Source of the DNA: an uncultured Clostridia bacterium
GTDB taxonomy: Bacteria > Bacillota > Clostridia > Oscillospirales > Acutalibacteraceae
Direction of reading: 5' to 3'
Length of the DNA: 9,557 nucleotides
Assembly: GCA_947302895.1 (NCBI GenBank)
Contig: CAMYWU010000043.1
Location: 1 to 9,557, forward strand
The position numbers and the translations under genes are program-made. The notes under the pieces are model-generated. The model did not search any database and had not been told where the DNA came from. It was given only the letters and a program-made list of their open reading frames with translations. Position 1 is the first letter of the stretch, and each line of letters begins with the position of its first letter. Of this stretch, positions 1 through 5,801 are shown piece by piece.

Positions 1-415
1 GAGTCAGGTTGTATGTAACAAATTCCGCAATTCCGATTAATCCCGTTAGTCCTGAGGAAATATTAATCGCTGTTATGGCGTTTTTGATCTTTTTATTGGT
101 ATTAACGGTATTGGCAACCATAATATAACCAAGAAAACAGCCCATCCAAAGCAAGCCTATCAGTGAGGAAAGAATATGGGTGTGGCTCCATATTCCGGAA
201 ATCACCATATAACACATATATGCAATGGAAACCTTGCCAAGTTCTCCGAGTTTTGCGTTTCTTCCTGTTTTTTTCATATGAATTATGAAATAAATATACA
301 GGAAGAATACAAAGAGCGGAGCGATATATTCAGGAAAAACAAACGAAACGCCAAGCGTTATCAAAAGCATTGCAAATAGCTTTCTGTCTGTTTGCCAACT
401 GCCCGTAGCAGCCAT
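1..415 (-). CDS. Polytopic membrane protein, O-antigen ligase-like (partial, N-terminus only)
   Basis: A minus-strand frame opens with ATG at 415-413 and stays open for 138 codons to the left edge, so only the N-terminal part is present. It begins MAATGSWQTDRKLFAMLLIT and holds several hydrophobic segments, roughly residues 13-46, 63-80, 82-101 and 115-134, with short basic loops such as HMKKTGRNAK and NTNKKIKN. The composition and helix spacing resemble the N-terminal half of O-antigen ligase/polymerase (Wzy/WaaL-like) proteins that add or polymerise surface glycans. The diagnostic C-terminal domain lies outside the window, so this family call is inference; polytopic membrane protein is certain. 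An AAGGATG ribosome site (complement of 423-429) sits before the ATG, and a good promoter lies at 452-480. The gene is divergent from the foldase genes. Confidence 0.6.
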   Translation of the reverse strand, partial: MAATGSWQTDRKLFAMLLITLGVSFVFPEYIAPLFVFFLYIYFIIHMKKTGRNAKLGELGKVSIAYMCYMVISGIWSHTHILSSLIGLLWMGCFLGYIMVANTVNTNKKIKNAITAINISSGLTGLIGIAEFVTYNLT

Positions 416-451
416 AGCTTCACATCCTTATAAACATACTCTAACTACATA

Positions 452-480
452 ATAATAGCATAAGCCTTTCATTTTTTCAA
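452..480 (-). promoter_or_regulatory. Sigma-A-type promoter of the leftward membrane protein gene
   Basis: On the minus strand TTGAAA (480-475) and TATTAT (457-452) each match the vegetative consensus at 5 of 6 positions and are separated by exactly 17 bp. TGC directly precedes the -10, giving an extended -10 TGn motif. A start near 445 would leave a leader of about 30 nt before the ATG at 415. Seen directly in sequence; activity is inferred. Confidence 0.65.
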
Positions 481-538
481 GATATTTGTATTATTCTGTT
501 GAATTACAAAAAGGTAAAAACAGCTTAAAACTTTTGTA

Positions 539-567
539 TTGCATTATTATAATAAATATAGTATAAT
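539..567 (+). promoter_or_regulatory. Probable sigma-A promoter of the foldase operon
   Basis: A perfect TATAAT (562-567) lies 17 bp downstream of TTGCAT (539-544), which matches only the TTG of the -35 consensus. The region is very A/T-rich, and the predicted start near 574 leaves about 38 nt of leader before the ATG at 613. The -10 is strong, the -35 weak. Confidence 0.55.
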
Positions 568-612
568 CTATCTATTAGTTTATTTTAAAATAGCATAATA
601 GGAGTTTTGACT

Positions 613-2415
613 ATGAGCGAAAAGACTAAGAACGGTGAATTTGAAGAAAACGAACTTGAAAAGTCAAATTCATCCAAGGAAGTAACTTTTGAAGAAAACG
701 ATAACTGGGAGTTTCAGGCAAGGGCTTTAACTCTTGAAAACGATGATTTTGAAGCTGATACCGATTATGAAAAGGTTCAAAGTGAAAAGGAAGAAAAAAA
801 TGAGCCCGAAAAAAAGCCCGTTGTAAAAGCAAAGGAAAAGTCGCCGAAAAAGCTTTCAAAGAATACTATTAAGTTTATCATAACCGGAATTATCTGTGCA
901 ATTGTTGCGGCACTTCTCATTGTTTTTGGTGTTAATTATTACACTCAGCCAAATACCAACGAAAAAATGAATCCCGGTAATGTTGCACTCAGGGTTGATA
1001 AAACCCCCGTTTCAATCGGTATGTATAACTATTATTATAACGCTGTTTCAAACAACTATATCAGCTATGCGCAGCAGGGTTATTATGATATAGATACCTC
1101 AGTTGATTATTCAAAGCAGAAAACAACTGATGCCGACGGTAACGAAATAACCTGGGCTCAGATGTTTGAAAACGAAACAATCGACCGTGTTCAGTATATA
1201 ACAGCATATTATCAGGAAGCTGTTAAGCACGGCGTAACCCTTACAGATACCCAGAAGGAAGAAATCGAGAAAAACATCAAGAGCATTAAGGATGCCGCTT
1301 CCGAGGCTGATTTATCTGTTGATGAATATGTTTCCTCAACCTATGGCGAATACTGCGGTGTTGCAACAATCAGAAAGCTTCTTGAACAAAGCTATGCAGC
1401 AAATAATTATTATCGCCAGTATCTGATTGAAAACAAGGTTGATGAAAAGGCTGTTGAGGCTTATTTTGAAGAGCATAAGGATGATTATACAGAGGTTGAC
1501 TTTGCATATCTCTTTGTAACCTATGATTCAAGCGATGCCAACGCAAAGGCTGAGGCAGAGAAAAACGCTAAGAAATACGCTTCACAGATTAAGAATGTAA
1601 ACGATTTGAAGAAGCTTATTCCAACAGCTTGCAAGGATATAGTCGACCAGTATGTTTCAGCAGGTTATTATGCTGATGCAGACGCTTGCGCTGAAGCAAT
1701 TGCAAGCAGTGTTGAAACCTCTATAACTAAGAGCGATAATTCCTTCACCGAGGCTGGTTCAGCATGGCTCTTTGATTCAAACACAAAGAAGGGCGATTGT
1801 TCGGCATTCCTTGATGAAACCAATTCAATGTATTTCATTCTTCTTAAAACAGGCGAGCCCAGCGTTGCTGATGATGAGGTGTATTCCGTTCGCCATATTC
1901 TGATTATGCCCGGCGACGAGGAAGAAGAAAGCTCCGAGGCTCAAACAACAAAGAAGGAACACACAAAAGAGGAATGGGCAGAAGCTGAAAAGAAGGCTAA
2001 TACAATTCTTGAAGAATACAAAAAAGGCAAGAAAACCGAATATGAATTTGCTCTTCTTGCTGAAAAGTATTCAGAAGATACCGGTTCAACCTCAAAGGGC
2101 TCAAATGGTATGTATGGCGGTCTTTACGAGGGTGTTCCGCTCGGACAGATGGTAAAGGAATTTGAGAGCTGGTCAACCGATAAATCAAGAAAATACGGCG
2201 ATACCGATATAGTTAAATCGGATCACGGCTATCATATTATGTTCTTTGTTGAAGACACAAATTCAAGCTTGTTCAAGAGCGAGCAGGCAGTTGTTGCCGA
2301 AAAGGAACAGGAATATATCAAGTCCTTTAAGGTTAAGAAAAACAGAAGATCAATGAAGAAAACCATGGTTGCAAAGCCTCAGAGCGCTGAAGAAACAACA
2401 GAGGCTGCAAATTAA
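613..2415 (+). CDS. Membrane-anchored parvulin-type peptidyl-prolyl isomerase (PrsA/PpiC-like), paralog 1
   Basis: 600 residues. Likely an extracytoplasmic foldase that isomerises peptidyl-proline bonds in exported proteins. Residues 1-86 form a highly charged, Glu/Lys-rich cytoplasmic tail; 87-108 are a single transmembrane anchor with no lipobox cysteine, so unlike classical PrsA this is not a lipoprotein. A SurA/PrsA-like helical region follows (YNYYYN near 138-143, EITWAQM further on). The parvulin domain spans about 422-547, with the HILI strand (His428) and the C-terminal HGYHIMF motif (His541), both expected active-site histidines. An acidic Ser/Thr-rich insert follows HILI. The ATG at 613 is preferred over the in-frame TTG at 607 because AGGAG (600-604) is 8 nt upstream of the ATG but only 2 nt from the TTG. 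A close paralog lies directly downstream. Confidence 0.9.
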   Translation: MSEKTKNGEFEENELEKSNSSKEVTFEENDNWEFQARALTLENDDFEADTDYEKVQSEKEEKNEPEKKPVVKAKEKSPKKLSKNTIKFIITGIICAIVAALLIVFGVNYYTQPNTNEKMNPGNVALRVDKTPVSIGMYNYYYNAVSNNYISYAQQGYYDIDTSVDYSKQKTTDADGNEITWAQMFENETIDRVQYITAYYQEAVKHGVTLTDTQKEEIEKNIKSIKDAASEADLSVDEYVSSTYGEYCGVATIRKLLEQSYAANNYYRQYLIENKVDEKAVEAYFEEHKDDYTEVDFAYLFVTYDSSDANAKAEAEKNAKKYASQIKNVNDLKKLIPTACKDIVDQYVSAGYYADADACAEAIASSVETSITKSDNSFTEAGSAWLFDSNTKKGDCSAFLDETNSMYFILLKTGEPSVADDEVYSVRHILIMPGDEEEESSEAQTTKKEHTKEEWAEAEKKANTILEEYKKGKKTEYEFALLAEKYSEDTGSTSKGSNGMYGGLYEGVPLGQMVKEFESWSTDKSRKYGDTDIVKSDHGYHIMFFVEDTNSSLFKSEQAVVAEKEQEYIKSFKVKKNRRSMKKTMVAKPQSAEETTEAAN

Positions 2416-2427
2416 TAAAAATAATTC

Positions 2428-2456
2428 TTGTAATATTAAAGAGTTTATAGTAGAAT
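2428..2456 (+). promoter_or_regulatory. Possible internal sigma-A promoter before the second foldase gene
   Basis: TTGTAA (2428-2433, 4 of 6) and TAGAAT (2451-2456, 5 of 6) are separated by 17 bp in the 79-bp gap between the two paralogs. No terminator hairpin is visible in the gap, so the second gene could be read both from here and from the promoter at 539-567. Confidence 0.45.
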
Positions 2457-2494
2457 ATTAAGGAAATTTTAGCAGAAAGGCTATGTGATAAAAT

Positions 2495-4456
2495 ATGGCA
2501 AAGGATATCGAAAAAGAAAAGGAAGAGCTCCTCGAAGAAGAGCTCAGCGAAAAAACGGAAGAGGCTAAAGAAGAAAAAAAACCCTCCAAGGAAGAAAAGG
2601 CAGCTGAAAAAGCAGCTCAGAAGGAAGAAAAAGCTGCTAAGAAGGCAGAAAAGGAAGAACAAAAGCTCAATGAAAAAAGAGAAAAAGCTGAGGCAAGAAA
2701 AAAGGAAATCGTTGCCGAGGTTCGTGAGCTTAAAACTCAGATTGCCGAAGAAACAGACGAGAAGAAAAAGAATAAGCTTCGCCGTCAGAGAGACGACCTT
2801 ATCGCTCAGAGAGACGCGATCAATAAGAGCAAGGACGGAATAACAATTCCTATGGCTCCTCTTGCTAAAAGAAGACTCAGGGCTTGTATTGCAATTGTTG
2901 TTGTTATTGCGTTCCTCTTTGTTTACGTTCAGAGCGGAATGGTTCGCCATGGTTTAATGGGTGCGTTAGGCGTACCGCAGAGCACTTTTACAGGTATGGT
3001 TGTTAAGGATGGCGACGGCAAGAATCATGCAATAAAGGTAAGCACTTATAACTACTACTATGCAATGCTTTATAATCAGCTTCGTCAGACTCAGGAGCAG
3101 TATGAGCAGTATGGTGTTGAGCTTTCAGACGACCAGAAGATTGATTTCGATAAGAAGCTTTCTCAGCAGAAAACTAAGGACCCCGATGACGAAACAAAGG
3201 AAATCACCTGGGCTGAGTATATGCATGATCAGGTTTTGGATAATGTTAAAGCAACCTATATGTATTATTATGAGGCTGTTAAGGCAAACGACGGTAAAGA
3301 ACCCAAAATCACTGATGACCAGCAAAAAGAGATTGATGAGGCAGTTGATAACTATAAATCAACCGCTGAAAGCCAGGGTGTTACCGTTAGCGCATATTTC
3401 ACCTATGTTATGGGTAAGGGTGTAACCGAAAAGGTATTCCGCAACGAAGCAAAGATATCTTATATTTCTGAGAATTATCAGGAAGACTATCAAAAAGAGC
3501 TTTCCTCAAAGCAATATGATGAATCAGAATACGAAAAATACCGTGATGAGAACAAGGCAGACCTTGTAAGCGTTGATATTAAGTATTTTGAGTGCGACAC
3601 TGAGGATGATGCAAAGGCATTCAAAAAGGCTCTTAAGGCAGACGGTTCAAACTTTGCAGCTCTTGCTTCAAAGTATGCTTCTTCCGATTGGGATAAAGAG
3701 GCAAATAAGAATGCCGTTGAAACAACTTATGTTGATATAACAATGCCTACTCTTAAGAATATGAACGGCGGTATTGCAGCAGCCGATGAACACGAAGACG
3801 GCGAGGAAGAAGAACAAACCTATTCAGGTCTTGACTGGGTATTCTCCACCGACAGAAAAGCCGGCGATGTTAAGCAGGTTTCAACCTCAGTTGTTTATAT
3901 CATCAAGCCTGCAAGACTTTCAGATACTCATCCTGTATCAGTTCGCCATATCCTTATCAAGCCCTATAGCGAAACAACCAATGATGACGGCGAAGTTAGC
4001 GAAACAGAAGCTGAAACTCCTTCAGAAGCTTCAAAAGAGGAATGGGCAAACGCTAAGGCAAAGGCTGATAAGATTTATAAGCAGTATAAAGACGGCGAAA
4101 AGACCGCTGAGGCATTCGGCGAACTCGCAAAGGATAATTCAGCAGACAGCAACGCTTCCGACGGCGGTATTTACGAAAACGTTACTCCAAACCAGATGGT
4201 TCCGACCTTCAATGCATGGTGCTTCGATAAGAACCGCAAGGAAGGCGATACAGGAATCGTTAAGACTGAATACGGTTATCATATTATATATTTCGAAGGA
4301 ACAAGCGATTTAACTGTATGGCAGTATACTGCTCAGCAGGCGCTTGCAAGCGATGACGGAAAAGAGGCAACCGAGAAGCTTGAAAAGTCCTATTCAATCA
4401 AGCAGACTTGGCTCGGCTCACGTTACTTCGAAAAAGATACCGATATTGATTCATAA
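2495..4456 (+). CDS. Membrane-anchored parvulin-type peptidyl-prolyl isomerase (PrsA/PpiC-like), paralog 2
   Basis: 653 residues, paralogous to the preceding gene in domain order and in motifs: YNYYYAM near 185-191, EITWAEYM, and a YYYEAVK segment matching YYQEAVK in paralog 1. Residues 1-125 are an extreme Lys/Glu/Ala-rich tail predicted to be coiled coil, followed by a membrane anchor at about 129-147; the remainder should lie outside the membrane. The parvulin domain runs from about 479 to 603 with RHILI (His485) and YGYHII (His596). An acidic Ser/Thr insert (TNDDGEVSETEAE) again follows HILI. ATG at 2495 is the only sensible start; its nearest ribosome site, AAAGG at 2476-2480, is 14 nt away, which is long. 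Role as a folding helper for secreted or envelope proteins is inferred from the family. The tail may bind cytoplasmic partners, but nothing here shows that. Confidence 0.88.
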   Translation: MAKDIEKEKEELLEEELSEKTEEAKEEKKPSKEEKAAEKAAQKEEKAAKKAEKEEQKLNEKREKAEARKKEIVAEVRELKTQIAEETDEKKKNKLRRQRDDLIAQRDAINKSKDGITIPMAPLAKRRLRACIAIVVVIAFLFVYVQSGMVRHGLMGALGVPQSTFTGMVVKDGDGKNHAIKVSTYNYYYAMLYNQLRQTQEQYEQYGVELSDDQKIDFDKKLSQQKTKDPDDETKEITWAEYMHDQVLDNVKATYMYYYEAVKANDGKEPKITDDQQKEIDEAVDNYKSTAESQGVTVSAYFTYVMGKGVTEKVFRNEAKISYISENYQEDYQKELSSKQYDESEYEKYRDENKADLVSVDIKYFECDTEDDAKAFKKALKADGSNFAALASKYASSDWDKEANKNAVETTYVDITMPTLKNMNGGIAAADEHEDGEEEEQTYSGLDWVFSTDRKAGDVKQVSTSVVYIIKPARLSDTHPVSVRHILIKPYSETTNDDGEVSETEAETPSEASKEEWANAKAKADKIYKQYKDGEKTAEAFGELAKDNSADSNASDGGIYENVTPNQMVPTFNAWCFDKNRKEGDTGIVKTEYGYHIIYFEGTSDLTVWQYTAQQALASDDGKEATEKLEKSYSIKQTWLGSRYFEKDTDIDS

Positions 4457-4463
4457 TCACATT

Positions 4464-4700
4464 ATGGCTATTATTTCAAAAAACAAAGAGCTTGAACAGC
4501 TGAAAAAGGAAAACGCAAGATTAAAAGCAGCTCTTAGCGAAGCGGAGTTTGAAAACCAGAGGCTTGAGATTATAAACAGCAATCTTGAAAATCAGCTTGC
4601 TGAATCAAACAGAGAGCTTGGCGAAAATATCGAGGTTCTGCAGAGTCTCAAGGGCGAAATTGAAAACCTTGTCAGCAATCTTCAAAGCTACAGAAAATAA
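4464..4700 (+). CDS. Small coiled-coil protein, function unknown
   Basis: 78 residues starting MAIISKNKELEQL. Apart from the first six residues it is a single predicted coiled coil: leucine or isoleucine fills most a/d heptad positions (L10, L13, L20, L24, L34, L41, L45, L52, L59, L62, I66, L69, L73), with Asn at several a positions (17, 31, 38), typical of parallel dimeric zippers. No membrane segment or enzyme motif is visible. It begins 7 nt after the stop of foldase paralog 2, and no Shine-Dalgarno is evident, so translation is probably coupled to that gene. The frame is open further upstream to an ATG at 4344, but that part is a shadow of the foldase gene. I do not recognise a family. 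It is the last gene before the hairpin at 4710-4745. Confidence 0.7.
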   Translation: MAIISKNKELEQLKKENARLKAALSEAEFENQRLEIINSNLENQLAESNRELGENIEVLQSLKGEIENLVSNLQSYRK

Positions 4701-4702
4701 TG

Positions 4703-4731
4703 TTATATTAACCTCCGATACTGCATATGCT
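4703..4731 (+). promoter_or_regulatory. Sigma-E-like sporulation promoter for yabPQ
   Basis: TTATATT (4703-4709) matches the B. subtilis sigma-E -35 consensus KMATATT at 6 of 7 positions. After a 14-bp spacer, CATATGCT (4724-4731) resembles the -10 consensus CATACANT, with two mismatches. yabP and yabQ belong to the sigma-E regulon in B. subtilis, and sigE itself is in this window. The predicted start, near 4737-4739, falls in the Shine-Dalgarno. The match is seen in sequence; the sigma assignment is inferred. Confidence 0.5.
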
Positions 4732-4745
4732 TTATCGGAGGTTTT
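4710..4745 (+). terminator. Terminator-like hairpin whose 3' arm is the yabP ribosome site
   Basis: An 11-bp perfect stem pairs 4710-4720 (AACCTCCGATA) with 4733-4743 (TATCGGAGGTT) around a 12-nt loop, and TTTT (4742-4745) closes the structure. It would end transcripts of the foldase/coiled-coil operon. The 3' arm contains GGAGG (4737-4741), exactly 7 nt before the yabP ATG, so in any read-through RNA the ribosome site is paired. The palindromic loop GCATATGC carries the sigma-E-like -10. Confidence 0.75.
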
Positions 4746-4748
4746 AAT

Positions 4749-5021
4749 ATGCAGGAAAATTTAGAAAAGAAAAATCACAGCTTATCAATCAACAACAGGG
4801 AAAACATTGAAATAAACGGTGTTAAGGATGTTGCGTATTTCAACGAGGAGGAGGTAAGCGCCTCGTGCGATTGCGGAAGCATTCTTATCAAGGGAACCCA
4901 CTTGCTTGTTGAAGCGCTCGACCTTGATAACGGTGTACTTATTATCAACGGAAGAATAACTGCGGTTGTATACAGCGAGAAAACGGGCTCAAAGAAGCTG
5001 CTCGGGAAGTTTTTTTCATAG
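4749..5021 (+). CDS. yabP: Sporulation protein YabP
   Basis: 90 residues, typical length for the YabP/YqfC family. After a short polar N-terminus (MQENLEKKNHSLSINNREN) come the family features: an INGVKDV segment, the FNEEEV motif, the ILIKGTHLLVEALDLDNGVLII beta-strand core ending in NGRITAVVYSE. Family members are made in the mother cell under sigma-E control and contribute to spore formation; the molecular function is unknown. The start is secured by GGAGG at 4737-4741 with 7-nt spacing to ATG. The C-terminus ends in Phe-Phe-Ser, encoded by a run of seven T (5010-5016) directly before the TAG, and yabQ follows in the -1 frame. Order yabP-yabQ-divIC is conserved in Bacillus and Clostridia, which supports all three calls. 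Confidence 0.88.
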   Translation: MQENLEKKNHSLSINNRENIEINGVKDVAYFNEEEVSASCDCGSILIKGTHLLVEALDLDNGVLIINGRITAVVYSEKTGSKKLLGKFFS

Positions 5022-5047
5022 TAAAAGCATTAACGGCCTTTGCAGTT

Positions 5048-5314
5048 TTGGGCTTGATTCTCGGCTTTTTATACGATGTGTTTTATCTGCTTAACACTAA
5101 AGTTAAAAAAAGATGGTTCTTGTTTTTAGCAGATATAGTGTTTTCCCTGATTTTTACAGTTTTGTTTTTTTGTTTTTTAATCGGTTTTAACGGCGGTGAA
5201 TTCAGAGCTGTATTTTTGATTGATTGCCTTGCAGCTCTTTGTCTGAATTTGGCTTTATTACGCAAAATTCAACGAGTTTTCAACAAGTTGTTGAAAGACG
5301 GTCAAAAACTTTAA
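5048..5314 (+). CDS. yabQ: Spore cortex protein YabQ (start uncertain, probably further upstream)
   Basis: 88 residues from the first canonical start (TTG 5048). YabQ is an integral membrane protein needed for spore cortex formation in B. subtilis. The family signature is visible: a first helix ending in GLILGFLYDVFYLL, a basic loop KVKKRWFLFLADIVF, then a second helix followed by FNGGEFR, matching the G-E-(L/F)-R segment of YabQ, and a third helix. It is a shorter form than B. subtilis YabQ. The TTG has no ribosome site and cuts into the first helix. The same frame continues upstream through IVKALTAFAV back into the end of yabP, which fits the family's usual N-terminus, but no ATG/GTG/TTG is present there; ATA at 5018 overlaps the yabP stop. 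See the finding on this start. Confidence 0.75.
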   Translation: MGLILGFLYDVFYLLNTKVKKRWFLFLADIVFSLIFTVLFFCFLIGFNGGEFRAVFLIDCLAALCLNLALLRKIQRVFNKLLKDGQKL

Positions 5315-5364
5315 TTTTGTTTTCAAATTGTAACCTTTTTTTTGAAAAAACACGAAAAAAACTA

Positions 5365-5394
5365 TTGCAATATATCTATATAGTGTAGTATAAT
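5365..5394 (+). promoter_or_regulatory. Sigma-A promoter of divIC
   Basis: TTGCAA (5365-5370, 4 of 6) and a perfect TATAAT (5389-5394) are separated by 18 bp. The start would be near 5401, giving a leader of about 44 nt before the TTG at 5445. This gives the division gene vegetative expression independent of yabPQ. Confidence 0.65.
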
Positions 5395-5444
5395 AAATTT
5401 ACTAACCGTATATTGTTATATGCGTTGTGTATGAGGCGATAGAT

Positions 5445-5744
5445 TTGAATCAGAGAATTATGAAAATTGTTAAAAGCAAGTCATTTGTTAAGCTCGTTAT
5501 CGGCATTTTGTTCCTCGGGCTTGTTTGCTATTGCTCATACACTCTTATCAGTAACTATTCCGATATCAGCAGGCTCAATGCTCAGGCAGCGGAGCTCAAT
5601 ACTCAGTATGATAATCAGCTTAAGGAAAATGAAAAGATAAAGGCAATTCTTAATTCCGATAATAAAGATGAGTATATTGAGCAAAAGGCAAGAGAAAAGG
5701 GCTATGTTAAGGATGGCGAAATAGTTTTCTACGACATATCATAA
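5445..5744 (+). CDS. divIC: Septum formation initiator DivIC (FtsB-like)
   Basis: 99 residues of bitopic membrane protein. A short basic cytoplasmic N-terminus (MNQRIMKIVKSKS) leads into one transmembrane helix (about 15-37), a coiled coil (ISRLNAQAAELNTQYDNQLKENEKIKAIL) and the diagnostic C-terminal motif EYIEQKAREKGYVKDGEIVF shared by DivIC/FtsB proteins. It acts in the divisome with FtsL and DivIB/FtsQ to trigger septal peptidoglycan synthesis. Three starts are possible: GTG 5427, TTG 5445 and ATG 5460. I choose TTG 5445 because TGAGG (5432-5436) lies 8 nt upstream, while GTG 5427 has no ribosome site. It is the third member of the conserved yabP-yabQ-divIC order but has its own promoter and terminator. 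Confidence 0.9.
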   Translation: MNQRIMKIVKSKSFVKLVIGILFLGLVCYCSYTLISNYSDISRLNAQAAELNTQYDNQLKENEKIKAILNSDNKDEYIEQKAREKGYVKDGEIVFYDIS

Positions 5745-5756
5745 AATATTAATTGT

Positions 5757-5784
5757 GGGCGGATGATATCCGCCCGAAATTTTT
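5757..5784 (+). terminator. Rho-independent terminator after divIC
   Basis: GGGCGGAT (5757-5764) pairs perfectly with ATCCGCCC (5768-5775) around a 3-nt loop; GAAA and then five T (5780-5784) follow. The stem is GC-rich and strong, the T-run slightly displaced. Unlike the hairpins at 4710 and 6951 it does not include the next gene's ribosome site, which starts six bases further on. Confidence 0.75.
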
Positions 5785-5801
5785 ATATAAAGGAAAATAA
5801 A

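Noticed and set aside
176..379. 67-codon plus-strand open frame
   Set aside because: It lies opposite the membrane protein gene on the minus strand, lacks a ribosome site and has no family features, whereas the minus frame has a promoter, a ribosome site and clear membrane helices.
607..615. TTG start for foldase 1
   Set aside because: It is 2 nt after AGGAG; the ATG at 613 has the ideal 8-nt spacing.
2333..2950. 205-codon minus-strand frame rich in Phe/Leu/Ser
   Set aside because: It is the antisense of the Lys/Glu-rich tail of foldase 2 (AAG/GAA codons read as CTT/TTC), so the hydrophobic pattern is an artefact.
3060..3425. 121-codon frame inside foldase 2, and a similar one at 3774-4313
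   Set aside because: Both are shifted-frame shadows of foldase 2 with unnatural composition (many Arg, Ile, Met, Ser) and no ribosome site.
5278..5296. Inverted repeat TTTCAACAAGTTGTTGAAA as a yabQ terminator
   Set aside because: It lies inside the yabQ coding end, is A/T-rich and has no T-run after it, so it is likely chance.
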